Source: Caprella mutica (taxonomy: Eukaryota; Arthropoda; Malacostraca; Amphipoda; Caprellidae). Taken from it: a stretch of 64,000 bases of DNA. The position numbers and the translations under genes are program-made. Shown piece by piece: positions 38,749-53,700 of the stretch. The stretch spans positions 1 through 64,000 of the forward strand of contig CANNZV010003227.1 of the NCBI GenBank assembly GCA_947561585.1. Reading direction: 5' to 3'. Every line of letters begins with the position of its first letter. The first letter of the stretch is position 1. Below the pieces are notes generated by a model. It did no database searches. It saw only the letters and a list, made by a program, of their open reading frames with translations, and was not told the origin of the DNA.

Positions 38749-41700
38749 CTGAAAGGGAAAGAGAAATTAAAATTAGTCACTGGTTTAAAAGAGGCTTCAG
38801 CTTTGGAAAATCGAACATTAAATGCAATTAATTTACTTTTCTATAAATTCAAAGTTCTAACTATCAGCTGAACAAGGATTAATTCATGATACAGACACAT
38901 TTCTCTTTGCTAATCTACGAATTGTAGGATTTAAATTTGAAAATAGGAATACTCACTTCCTTGCAAGGAGCTCTCATCTGGGGGAGTGTTCATTGGTGGT
39001 GGAGGATGTGCTGAATGGGGGGAAAAGTTGTCTCCGGGCATCATTCCCATGTTTGGCATGAAGTCTGTGTTTGGGCCCATTGGTCCACCTGGGGGAAGGG
39101 GTTGCTCCATTCCTGGGGCCACTGAACAGGAAAAAAAATACAAATTAATAAAAAAATACTCTAGTCAATCAATTGTAAACTGATTATTTCTCATGGATAG
39201 TCATTAATACTTTTCAGAAATGTCTATTTACGTACTTTGAGGGTAAGGCATGTGAGGTTGCTGTCCGAAATAGGGGAATCCTTGTCCGGGAAAGCCGTTA
39301 TACGGTGGGAAGAACCCGTAGTGGTCTTCCATCCCCAATGGAAGATCTCTGAGTTTTCTTGGGTTGCCGAACATGTGGGGTCTCATTCCCATCTGTGAGA
39401 GTTGTTTCATTCTTCTTTCTTTACTTCTCTTATTTTGGAACCAAACCTGGCGAAGAAGAAACGATATTGTTACATATATCTTTAACATCAAAAAACTGTT
39501 TTTCCTAGAATATTGCCAACCGGAATGGACTATAAATAGCTACAAGTAATTTTTATTTATTTATTAAATAAATAATAATTTTAATTAATATAATAACTTC
39601 AAACCACACATTAACTTCGGTTACGAGGAAATAACCCTGGATTCCTTGTGCGCGTCACCAAGGAAGAGGAAACTAATAAATTTGTAACTACACAAAGCAA
39701 ATTAGTAGGCGTGCGGTGGGTACGGAACAAAAAAAAAAATAATGTAGGCCTAGGGACTGGATCTGCAGACTTCGTTTTATCGTTAATACATGACTTTATG
39801 TTCCCGTACTTCCTGTTCTAGTAATAAGAACTGATTTTACACGTTTTGGTTGTTTGTAATCCAAAGTCTTGAACAATTTTCTTCGAAATTCAACGTTTTG
39901 CCAAAGAAAAAGATGTTATTACCTCTGAACTGCCTAACCCGTTATTAATAAACCCAAAACGGAAATAATTACCAAACAGGGAAAGAACGATAAATAATCA
40001 GCCTAACTAATTGATTCGTTGATTAGAGTAGACTTTAATGAAAGGATATGGTTTGGTTAACATCAAATCAATTGTTCGTTGACGAGAGGAGGTGAAATTA
40101 CGTAGACTTGAGCGTTACTCATTCGTCGAGCATAAATTTTATTATTAAAAATGCTACAATCAAAATCAAAATAGATTCATAATTAATAAATAATTCACAA
40201 AATAATAGTGATAGGTGAGACACAATTTATGGACGGGTACTCGTTGTTCAAAAGGTGCATTTTCCTGAGAAGTAGCCTTTGTTTTTTCAAGAGATTAGGT
40301 GGCAAAAATTTTGAGAAAATTAGCAGAATATCAGCAGCTCACTATTGACTTGAGGCTTCCTTAGTGAAAAGAAAAGTTGGAGAAGTGTCTTGTTTGGAGA
40401 CAGCGGATAAATAAGCAACTGAAGATGGCTTGAGAAAAAGAAAATACCGCTTAATTGGATTACTAATGAGGGGTTTGGTGTTACTGAATTCTTCAGCTTT
40501 ACACTGAAGTTTGAGAAGTTGTGACGTGTGTTTAAAGTGGTGGTTTGAACTTAAACACCAAGTTTCCCATGCTACTTTACCAAGATCAAATTTAATGCGT
40601 ATAACATTATAAATAGCCATAAGTTTCGATAAAATTGAATTTTATCGAAACCCAATTGATATTCAAAGACGATTCGGTCAATTTATAAACATTACTATCA
40701 TCGTACTCTATAAGCCCTTGCTTAAATAAAAAAAAAGCGCGCAGTCATTTCAGATTAGGCAGAATATATTATTTTTTACTTCAAGGTATCTATATCATTT
40801 TCATATCAGCACACCAAAATTCCACACCAGTCACAATGGAATTCACAGAAGTAGTAACAACTAGAATCCTTGTTCGTATTTCATAGTGAAGACGCTGCCA
40901 TGGAGCCTGTGATCATCGAAACCTCACCCCTACTTATCACTGCTCTAATGAGAACCTACCTACCTGACACTGTGGCTACTGTTCACCCTGTCCTCTCTAT
41001 AGCTAGGTAGTCGACAATCTAATTCATAGATGTCAGGATGCCTTAGCAATAAATATCTCTGAACATTCAACATGTGAATCAATTAAAAAAAATCACAATG
41101 TAATACAATTCACGGAGCTGTCTAAAAATAGAACGAAATCTTCTAAATCATCACGTCTCACGCGTTACTTTTTTCTCGAGAGAATACGAGAGAAATATGA
41201 TAGCTTTATACAATAATATAAATCGCAGCTGGTAAGAAATCAATAAGAGCTATCACGTAAGTCCGTCGCCGCAGTCGCCAATTGTAGATTCACGTGAGAA
41301 ATTATTAGTACGTGAGCAGCTACCTACCGAATCCCATTCTCTCTAGGAAAGTCTACTAAATTACACACTAACAATCATTCACATATACATTTACACCGAT
41401 ACGTGCACGGTGGAGAACAACAAAATTATTATTACTTTGTTAGAAGAATATTCTAAGTACCAATATACGAGTGATGGAACGGCCGAAGAAGTGTATATTA
41501 TCTATTATATTACAGTGATAGTAACGTGATAAAATATACATACAATGTTGAATAAACGAAATGTTAGAAAGATACATATGCATTATACTGAATATAGAAG
41601 TTTTTAGTTACAGTACATTTTTCTCGTTGCTTTTTTTCTCCTGATGATAGATTAATCTTGGGCGATCTAGTTTGTCCGCTCGTTTAAGTGTTCTGTTCTT

Positions 41701-44700
41701 AGCTCTCCTCGTCGCGTGAGAATAGACGGGTCCTCCGTGACTACCGTCATCTCCTTCTGTCATTGCCGTCTGTCTTTAGGCTTCGATTTTCCCGGCAGCC
41801 TGTCTATTAAGTCTGTACGTCTGTCAAGGTTTCTGACATGTTCCACCACGAGTGAGGTAAGATACCTATTTGGAGTTGTCGACCCGAAAAACTTCTCCGA
41901 TTTCGACGTAACGATTGGGGCTCACATTCCTATTCGGGCCTCATACGATGACATCATTTTAATGGCTATATTTAGTATTTCATTGCTATGATTATATATA
42001 ATCACCATTCTTGCTAAACAGATCCTTGAAATGAGATATCAGTTGAGGATAAACAAATAAAATGCTCTGAAAAGATATGAAGGTTTTGCAAAATTTTAGT
42101 GTATACTTATAAACCAGTTTTACCACTCTATTAGAGTTCATCCCTTTAAAAAAATAGGGTATACCACACAGTATCATTATATTGAGAGCTCAACATAGGC
42201 ATTTTAAGCAGAGTGATATACTTCACCTTTCAATCTTTCAGTGCATGATGTAAATCAATTTGCGCGTTTTTTCTAAAAATTCCTTTTTAACAATCTAAAT
42301 TATTCTTAAACGACAATTATACAACAGGAGCCACATTTGAAAATAGGGTGTAAGTGGTGTAATTGTTGACAAGGCTAATTTTCCGTTACGCTCTATCGTA
42401 GATGCTATTGTTACAAACATATTTTATTCATTGTAGTCGTTGTGTACAGTGTGTGGATTGATACGACCACCACGGCACATACTGTAGAATTGTGTTGACA
42501 CTGTTTTGTTCGAATTGTCAGCGATATGTCATTGTCTCGAGAATTGGCTGTCACCACCCTATTTCGGTCGAACAAATGAGTGTTCCTTAAAATAGTTTCT
42601 GTCTGGGGATCAAAACGAAATATTCCATGTGGAGATGGAAGCATTGATGTAGCTAAATTATTATTAGTATGCAAATTTGCTTTGAGATTGAAGTCTTTGG
42701 TATTGAAATGAGGAAAATTTAACATATGTACAAAAAGGGCAAAACAGACATTCTGAAACGCCTCGGGGACCCACGCTACCGCTCATGCTTAAATCCAATT
42801 CGCGAAAAGCTGTTTGATCTCAGTAAGTGTTGTGGGGTTTCCACTGATCATCATCGACAATGGAGAAACATTTAGATAAATACCGTCAACATTTTAAACA
42901 CACGATATAGAATCCATACAGATATTTGAATCAAAGAGACAGTTAATTAGTGGTGACTGCTGTATGGGAGAAGCCTTTTAATTAATAAAGCAGGTACAAG
43001 CGAAGGGGAAGTTTTTCAGCCGCTACAGAATCCGCACAGGAGGGAAAAACCTATAAAAAATGATAAGCAGTGTCTATAAAGCTCAAAAACAAATTACGGT
43101 AAGAAGATTGGTCAACACGGAGTGAAATAGAGGCCGAGGGGAGAACTCTGGGGTTGATAGGGTGGAAGGAGATGATAGGCAATGGTTGATGGGATAAGAA
43201 CACACAGGGATAGGATTATCGAGACCTATCGATTGCGACTTAGTAAGTTGATGCGGAGGGAGCGAAGAGAGAAAACCACGAGTGTCTTTGAAGATAAAAC
43301 GACATGCAAATCCAAGGGATTTGCAGATGCAAGCGTAAAATTCAAACTTTGTGCTATCATATATGTGTAACAAGAGTTGAAAATGGCATTTATCTTGAAT
43401 TGTGTTTGAACAGGAAAGAGGGAAAGACAAATATATGTCACTGAAAGAAGAGATCGGCTGAAGTGAGGTTAAGCGGTAAACAATGAGATTATGGTTTGCG
43501 CAGTGAGAGCTCAAACGAATAAAGGAAAGAGGAATTTTCTGTTTGTTCAGATAAAGAAAGGTAGAGGCTATCGTTTTAAAACAGTCAAGTTGTTGTTCTT
43601 TTCTGAATACGATTTGATGTTTGAACTTTTATCTCAAGTTTGAACCAGATTGAATGAATGTTCGGAACACATTTGCAAATAAACTCTGCGGGCATACTAT
43701 TTCGCAGACACGATTCAGTTCAAGTGTGACTTGTTTTATGTCGTTTAGCCACTCAGAGGGAAGATTTATGTTGTCTGTCTGCCGTACTAGAGAGGAAATG
43801 AGAATATTAAAGACTCGTAGTGTTAGTGAGCGCGTAATGAACTAAATGACAGCGCGCAAGAGGAATGGCATTAGCTACCTTCCCGAAATCATCAATTGCT
43901 GCAAATTCGACATGATGAAATAAGTCATATTAATTAGAACACATGAGGGTGGATTTCGTTATATTTGATTGGGTATATGACATTACTATACCCAAGTTAC
44001 TATGATTAAGCTTCATATTAGAGCGGTTTAGATTTGATATATTTTACGTGTTTTTTATTGATACTGACATTCATGACATCTAAGCTAGGCTTTAACTGGC
44101 CATATGAAAAGAGCCAATACAAAGAGTAATAAAATATAACTACTCAATATATGGACTTCTATTAATAAATGCGTAGAAACACATTAATACTATACCATTG
44201 TTTTTAAATTTTAATTATTATCGTTTGGATTTGTAGTCACAATACAACTGTAAATATTTACAAGGCTTAACTGTTAACGGTTCATGTGCCATTTCTGGAC
44301 TCTGATTTTATTCTTAATAAAACTAATTTTTATATCAGTATTACATAATTGGAAAAAGTATATTGAGAGTATATAAGGAATTATTCAAACTCAAATAATT
44401 ACATTTAAAATAATATGGAAATTTCTGTCAACAATGAGAATAACTTCAATCAATTAATAACTTTAGGCTATACTGCAATATCTACTGGTGACTTAATCAA
44501 AACACGTATAACGTACAGTTATCTCGAATTAAACGTACCACCCGTACCTATAACAACATAACTGTTGAAAACACACAAGGTTTGTTTACATTCAGGCAAG
44601 TTCTTTCCAACTGATGCCTTCTATATATTCAAGACCTTAAATCTTGCTGTATCAGAAGAGACCTGTAAATTGTCCTGCACTTAAATATCCACATTGGTGT

Positions 44701-47700
44701 TCACTTGGACATTCGGTAGGTTTACCACTATCTGAATACGAGACGGTTCAGTGTGATTGAATAGGGTATGTAGATATACATCAAATGTGATTTATATATT
44801 GACATCTACATCATTCGGACCAAATATACATATGAACTAGACCGGTGACATTGTGCTACACAGTCTACATCTACACCTTCTACCTGTATTTTCTACTTCA
44901 ATATCTATTGCTTTGATAAAGTTTGAGCGGTAAAAATTTCAGGTCTTAGGTAAAATTGTTCAAATTTGAATATTGCGTTTATTGTTTTCATTTGAAGTTT
45001 TTGTGGTTAAAATTAAGTGATAATTTATGCAAACGATTCAGTAGGGTCCCTTGTATATTGAAAGGGTGACAATGTGCTACATAGCTTACCATAGTTTTTA
45101 TCCTATTTAGCTGTTTGATCGAATAGGTTGTAGAGCTAAAAGTTTTGGGCGAGGTCAAGACCAAACTTCCTCCTATCGGGAGTGAATAAGATCGCGTTTA
45201 AGCCGTCTATATTCCTTAAATATGGAGGAAATTGACATTCTTGACCAGAACGAATTACAAGGTCCACCTGTATGCCATGTAGCACATAGTCACCACCACC
45301 GAATACCCAAACGTAAATAGTAAACAAGTCGCATTTCAATAACAACCCCACAGACCAAACATATTAATTAGCCTTTTAACCTAGTCCTGCCGAAATGAGG
45401 GTTAGTGTTCATATATTTAGTGAATTAAGATGGTGGAGTCCAGTTAGAAGAGAGTTACATATTCGTGAAATGGTATAGCTTGTTATTTGCATGTAGGTTG
45501 CCCTATATTTAATACGATTTCAGCTTGATAGTATTACACTGAAGTGTTTTAATAATTGTACATTTTTTCATTGTGTAATAATCATGACAGCATTCTATAA
45601 TTGAAAAACCGTGATTTTATTATCATCTAAACTAATTGGAAGTTTTTGGTTTTGATTCCTATGAACAAGAAATATAAATTACAAGATTTGTAATACGTTA
45701 ATATTCATTCTAAATTACAAGTTTCGATCATATGAAAAAGAACAGAACTTGACATTTGGAGATGGCGGGAGTTGTAAAATGTAAATGAAGTTAGAGGGAG
45801 GAGGGTAGTTGTATAAATCTAAAGCCTGAAGGAGTTGTAAATCCAAGACACAGAGTTGTCTCCTTATGCTAATTTATTAGCTTATACTGTGATATCTTCA
45901 GGGGAAACAGCAGGGAAACTTAGCGTTAAAATGGAGTCACAGAAGACACTGATTTATTGTAAGATAGTGAGCAAACTTAGGACTACCTGCTAATTTAGAG
46001 ATGCACTAACTTCAGGCAAGATTGCTATAGCAAGGTTGAGTGTTGAGAATTAAAATCTATGATAATTTGTGTATAACTACTTCATTCTACGAGTACTGGC
46101 TTATTCATATTAATATAAACGGTGATATAATTCCTACTGATTTCATTTTAATTGGAAAATAAAAAGAATCATTGACAGTGCCCTCAGATGACCAGAATAT
46201 GAAATTATTGGAAAATATGAAAGTTTCCCCTTCATTTTTCAACATGAATTGAAAAAATCAATATACTCGTAATATCGAAACTCTAAATGAAGGTTGCGAT
46301 AGTTGTGGAATAAATGCATAGTTCACATGCATAGGCCTTATATATCGCATGGATGAATATAACATTTATGAAGAGAACTGATATTCAAAGGATTCTGATG
46401 TATAGCATCTTAGTACTTTAAATTTAGAAAGAAATGAATAAGAAACTAAAATGGAGATTATAATTCTAGAATTTACCTGCACAACCCTCATGGGTAAGCC
46501 TGTCTCCTTGGTGAGCTGTTCTCTAATGTGTCGTGTTGGTTTTGGTGTTTTGTTGAATGCGTTCTTGAGCACCTCCAACTGCTTGGCTTTGATTGTTGTG
46601 CGGGGCCCTCTTCGCTTGTTGCCTCCCTTGTCGTCATCTCCCTGGTTGGAGAATTTAGATGAGTTAGGTACATGATTGGAGTAAAAATGCAGGAAATAGA
46701 TTAAGTCAAAGAAAGAACCGCTCAACCAACTGACATTCACAATATTTGAAAAGTGATTGACATAGATATCATGAACGATTCCAGCACCCACTTTTCAAGA
46801 ACTGTGCGCCTAGATTAAATTCCAGAATTTGCAAAGTTGATCTGGATTAATACTGATCAAAAAAGTTTGAATGCAAGAAAAGTCTTGTCACAATTATCAC
46901 TTACATCTTTGTCATCTAGATCATCACTGTGTTTGAGCTCGTCGTCAGAGTTATCATCTTCCTCCTTGACAATAACTTTATCAAGATCTGTTGTGCCTGG
47001 AGCAGGTAGTGAATTGGATAAAATGGGGGTGGGTGTTTTGGGAGTTGAGGGGGTCAGGGGGGTGTTGGGGTTGTGTAACATGGAGGGCTCATTGGAAGAT
47101 GGGGAGGTCAAGGAGCAAAATTCACTGCTGGTGTTATCCATGGTGTCCATCATTATGGTCTCTTCATCATCCATCATGTAGGATTCTGAAAGATTTGAAA
47201 AAAGAACTTTCAAAAAAGGAAATAAATGCTATCATCAGTGATTACAACTTACAGTTAATTAAAACTACCGATTAATATCTATCACAATTACTAGGTTGAT
47301 TGAAAATCAAAATCGATAATGAGTATGAGCTTTTTGAATTAATAAGCTTTAAGTATTCTAATATCAAGATCAGGAATAGGTGAGTGCTACTCCAGGAAGT
47401 TAGTTTGCGTCAGATCGATAAATTTGAAATTCTTCAGCTGTCAACTAGTCAAAAATATACCAATCAATCGGTAGCTTTCAGTTATTTCAACAGAAAAAGC
47501 AGCCAATTCTCACCTGTTTCGGTTTTGAAGAGTTGGTTGTTATTTGATTCGTAGTCAGCTCGGCAGATGAACTTGTTGTCGCCGAAGACGTAAAGCTGTT
47601 CTCCGGTGTCTAGTTCCTTTTGACATACATTGCAGGTAAAACATTTCAGATGGAAGACGAATCCTTTTGCTTTTCTCACCAAGTCGGACGGAACGATTCC

Positions 47701-50700
47701 TTGGCCACATCCGTTGCATTTAGTTCCGTACCTCCTGAAATGAAAGAACAATTCAGTTAAAAATCACATTTGTTTGATAATCTCTAAAAAATATCCGTAA
47801 AATATATATAAATAATAGTCATAGGTTGAAAGATTTCATAATTATATTTTCCATAATCTCTATAGTTTTTATTCGGTATTTACGCTAATAATTAGAGTTG
47901 TGACAATTGGATTTTTAATCATTGATATTAAAAATTCTCTCAGTTATTAATATTTTCGGGATCAATAAAAAAGATCCAGCACATCCTTATAGTAATAATA
48001 TCTAACTACTTTAATATTTAGAGAAATGCGGGAAAAGCTTCCGCCATTCGAAATATATGATCAGTTCTATCGGTGGTGATTCGACATGATGAAAGCCCCT
48101 GAACTCATTGTACAAAGGTGGCAGAGTCTATCATGATCCTTGTGTGTAGGTACAACAGTCCCAGGGAAGCCCATTTTCCGCCCAAGTTGTTCATCAAAGA
48201 GTTGGCAAAAAGTGCAACACAATAGAACCAAAAGGGAAACTCTCGCCTCAACGCCTTCTGACGGTGAAGAACCAACACCAACCACGAAAATTCATATTGA
48301 TTAAAGACGAATAAGCTGTCAATGACATGATTTCAATTGTCAAAAAGTTAAAATCAGTTTCCATGATCGTCGGTGCATGACTTGGATAAAATTATTTCTG
48401 AGGAATATTATTGGATAAGTTGGGGAATCCTCAAAAGTGGAAGAAAGCACAGACTTCTTTCTTTCCCCCCGCGTCACCCCTAAACGTTCTCACAATAAAT
48501 AAGCAAAGCTCATCAGACAAGTCGAGAGATATCGAGGGGGGAGCTTCGTAATGTTTATAGCTACTCCGATAGAACCAAAAATAACAACAGAGAGAGAGAC
48601 AAAATGGCGAGACCAAGAAGGGGGAATGTACGTACGTCATGTCTATCTTTTGATGTGAAACTAACATTCAAAGATATTCAAGGTTTTCATATAATCTATT
48701 ATCATTCAATTAATTCATTGATCCAAATGAAGAAGCTAGGCAATAAAACTAACGTTTTATGTATTCCTATTGGGGAAACAATACGTTTCTTTATAGAATA
48801 CAATGATTGAAATCATAAATGCAGTGATATTCATAATTCTGTGGTATTTATCTATCACATGAATCTCTCATAAGAGAATAAATAACAAAGGTGTAGAAAT
48901 GTATATTCAGGGAACAACAGACAACAAAACAAAATTACACTTCAGTTCTCTTTCGTTAGATTAGCCAAACAATAATGATCTTTCTTGTACAATACACATT
49001 CTCAGAGAGATTCGAAATTGCAAGTAGCGGTGTGGAAAATGAACTTTCGGCTGGTTTTGATAAAGGTGATGCCCGTGATTCTACAGAAGAATGCCTATGT
49101 AAGACCACCACCATCACCACAACGAACACAGGTAGGTAGGCTTACACTTTCCACATTTTCAAAAGAAAAATAGGCTCGCTCGACACAATCATGATCAGAA
49201 TGGATAAGTCCGCAGCAAAGGAAAATACTCTCGAAATAGAAGAGGAAGTTGTTAACAAAAACACTGGCGAATGTAAACAACACGGCCGCAACTTTGGTTT
49301 CTGGCTCTTTCAGATTGAAACCACAAGTCTTGGGAAGAGATCTAGGCGTCGTGAATGGAGAAAAAAACTAGTTGAGTAATTAGCGGTAGTGGCTGGACTA
49401 ATTGACCGAGGCGTCATTATCTACACTAATGAAAACAGTTATAAACAATCTTAAGTAATAGAAAAATACCTAATTATATACATAAACCATTGATTAGTCG
49501 AAATGAATTGAATCATTATGAATATAATATTAAATTCTTCATATAAAAAGAATATGCAAAGCACTGATGATTCAAAACGGAAGTTGAATTTTTCGCACAT
49601 TCTAAAGTAGCTTCAATTTGGTCGGAAGCGGATAAATTCGGTGAAAGTTTCCCTCCATAGGAAATAACTTTATGACATCTGTCAGAACCTATTAGACTCA
49701 TCCTAATCTTTTGGGGATGGAAAACAAATAGGATAGTCACATGCTATTCATATTATAATAGGATTAACTAATTACTAGTTAAACAATATAAGTATTTCTG
49801 TTCCAAAGGTAAATATTATGGTACCTACTCATACTAGTAGCGATATGTATAGAAAAAAATCAAATAAACTAAAGATTATTCTTTAGTAAGTGATAAGTTT
49901 GAAAATTAAGCAGTGAAATGATTATGTACCTAAATTTTGTTTAGGTGTATAATTAAATATGAACTTATATATTTCAATACATATAATGTATAGGTTTGAG
50001 ACTGCCAAAACTTGATAAATGGCTTCACGGCTGCTGTACCACATCATACAATTTAGCAAATAAATCAAAAGTAAATTAGAAATGTTGCTTTTAACAGTGG
50101 GAGGGACATCGTTGGTTGCTGGCTGGCTTCAACTCCCGCAACGTCCGATTCGTCACAAAAAGCTCTTTGTGAGCCTTATACACAGGGCCATAAGGATGAG
50201 ATCGCCCTATACAAGTCAGACGCGACTAACCACTGCCAGCTACTTAGGGTTAACTACCAGCTGGTTGCGTTCACACATTGGATTGCACACATAGGGATAC
50301 CCCCCAACGGTTAGAACCAATAAAACCCTAATAACCCTTGCCAATAATGTAGTTTATTCTTAATGAGATATGGATGAAGTGGAGCGTATTGTTTGATTCT
50401 CTTTTAGTTATGTTGAAAAATGTCACATGTGCAAGCGTATCAGTGATACAAGGTATTTAGGCGTATCACTGATACAAGGAATTTTGGCGTATCAGTGATA
50501 CAAGGAATTTTGGCGTATCAGTGATACAAGGTATTTAGGCGTATCACTGATACAAGGAATTTTGGCGTATCAGTGATACAAGGTATTTTGGCGTATCACT
50601 GATATGAAATTTTGGCGCATCACTGATACAAGGTATTTTGGCGCATCACTGATACTAGGTATTTTGGCGTATCACTGATACAAGGTATTTTGGCGTATCA

Positions 50701-53700
50701 CTGATGCAAGGTATTTTGGCGTATCACTGATACAAGGTATTTTGGCGCATCACTGATACAAGTTATATCTTGGCGTATCACTGATACAAGGTATATCTTG
50801 GCGTATCACTGATACAAGGTATATCTTGGCGTATCACTGATACAAGGTATATCTTGGCGTATCACTGATACAAGGTATTTTGGCGCATCACTGATTCAAG
50901 GTATTTTGGTGTATTACTGACACAAGGTATATTTTGGCGTATCACTGATACAAGGTATATTTTGGCGTATCACTGATACAAGGAATTTTGGCGTATCAAC
51001 GATACAAGGTATATTTTGGCGTATCAACGATACAAGGTATATCTTGGCGTATCACTGATACAAGTTATATCTTGGCGTATCACTGATACAAGTTATATCT
51101 TGGCGTATCACTGATACAAGGTATATCTTGGCGTATCACTGATACAAGGTATATCTTGGCGTATCACTGATCCCAGCCAGCAATCATTATTCCTGAGATA
51201 TTGAGGGAATAACCCTGGGAAGAAGGATATATTCCTGGGATATTCCCTTAATATCCCAGGAATAAATCCTTGTTGCCTGGGATACAAGGTATATCTTGGC
51301 GTATCACTGATACAAGGTATATTTTGGCGTATCACTGATACAAGGTATATATTGGCTTATCACTGATACAAACATTTTATATACAATCCTATCCATTATT
51401 ATTTAGGTTTCTCAAGCATTTTAGAACATACAAATCAAGTTGGAATTTAAACTATTACTGAAAGTGGGACAATAAGAGTAAATTGAAAACTGTTTGGACG
51501 GTTGCATGCCAGGTTCTAACGGAATTGTATGAAAAACCAGTTCTTAGCTGAAGTAAGAGATAAAATGGATTCCATGGGAGATCATCAAATGTTTGTTAAT
51601 GGACGTTTGCTAAACAGGAATTTGGTATACGAGAATCTTAAGAATATTAAAAAGAAACATTTTAGGAATGTTTATGGATTATTAGCTGGAGAGCTTTGTA
51701 GAAAGTTGCGAATGTATGAAGAGTCTGTAAATTTATCCAGGAACTAAAATTTATGAAACAAGATTAAATATTAAAGCAATTTTAATTATTAAATTCATGT
51801 AGGGTTTATTTATATTATTAGTACTTATTGAAGTAATTTTAGAACTTTATTAAAAACTTTATGAATATGAAAAAACAGTTAAAATGAATAACATATAAGA
51901 AAAATGATATACTAATTTTTTCTATTGATATCCATGATACCTGCAGGTATCATGGATACCAATAAAAATAAGAAATATTGTTTTTTCTTATATGACCGAA
52001 GATGTAAAACCGACCGATAATTCATAACTAACTTAACTGTATGCGTTGTATTTCAGTAAAGAATACATGATATCTATATTTACACTGGCTATACTCCATG
52101 AATACTATATAGCCTTAATATTTACCCAGAAACTATAGCTATTACATGCATATTAAAATAATGGTCTCAATTCTCTTAAAGTAATAACAATATATAGACT
52201 GTAATTGGCATCGGTACCTCTAATTAAACCGACACTCTGTGTACCTAAACAAACTAAAATAGTCAATGGTAAATGAAGGAAAAATATATAATATTTAGTT
52301 AAAATGAAATTATTTAATTGCATGTAGTTAAGGGTTATAAAATTAATTACAGTTTTAATGGAATATATTTTAAACATAAATATTATAAAAACCATTGAAA
52401 AGAATTAGAGGGTAAGTTAGGAGTTATTGGACGGTTCCACATTTTCGGGCATATGAAAAAGTATAGAAAATTTTTAACTTTTATTTATCAATTAAAAAGA
52501 TTTTTAAATTAAAAAAGAAGTATAACCATTATAATTTAATTTCAAATTAATGTTTAATCAATTATTATCATATACCTTTTTTAAATGATTGATAGCGAGG
52601 AACAGACCGATAAATTTGTACCCTAGCGTTCAGGAAACCTATTTAGCGTACTGAAACCTTCTGTAGCTTCACCGTAGACTGTTTGGTAAATAGTCTGTAC
52701 GCGCGTAAGGCTATAATTATCGTAATAAATCGTTAGCTATTCATCATAATCGGTTTTGGATAGAATTATAGTGACTGCAGACAAGTGCTTCTAAACGATA
52801 ACTATATGACCTACGATAATTCTCAAATGATTTTTCCTGCTTTAGACAAATTATATATTATGTTTATTATTTTTTACCGCTATTCCTGCGATATTATCAA
52901 CGATATTTTGTTGATATTATCAACGATATTTTGTTGATATTATCATCGATATTTTGTTGATATTATCATCGATATTTTGTTGATATTATCATCGATATTT
53001 TGTTGATATTATCATCGATATTTTGTTGATAAAAGAACGATTTTATATATAAATAACGATAAAAGCTAGAGTAACGATACTGTTATAGTAACGATATACT
53101 CGCTCTGCATAATTAACTGACGATATTGCCGCGATATCTTTAACGATATCCACCGGAATGATCATCCCCCCATTCCCACGGGAATGGAGGATATTCCAGT
53201 CTGATCCTAGAATGAAAAGAGGGAATTTGCATTTCAAAATGAGGGGATTGCCTCATTGGGGTGATGCTGTGTTTCATCCCCCGGGGGAAGAGGATGGATT
53301 AAGCGATGGGGGAGGGAAGCTTATTTGAGTGGTGGATAGAAGTATATAAGCGAGGTGAGTGGAGGAAGCTTACTTGAAAGGGTGGTGGAAGCCTACTCTT
53401 CCACCTAGTGGTGGAATGATATAATCTGCATCGGTTGATATAATTAAGGATTTTAAGATAAAATATAAATAATTTATCAAATATAGTTTGTGGTTCACTA
53501 AAAGGTTTAAATTCTTTCATTTAGGTTAAGAATGAATTGAAAAAAAACCTTCTCTCAGATTCGTATAATAATTCTGAAATATATTTTGAATTTACGGGTT
53601 TGGAAAACATCTTTTCATGAGGATAAAATTTATATTTTTACGAATATGGAAGTTCTGAATTTTCGATCATTAAAAAATTCTTAATAATAATTATAACTTA

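Noticed and set aside
46837..47275. Plus-strand frames of 114 and 94 codons opposite Lim1 exon 3
   Set aside because: Antisense shadows of the Ser/Thr/Pro/Asp-rich exon; the minus strand fits the spliced Lim1 frame.
50082..50294. 70-codon plus-strand frame in a GC-richer patch; considered as a tRNA-derived SINE or gene fragment
   Set aside because: No clear A/B box pair, no domain, no tail or target duplication seen.
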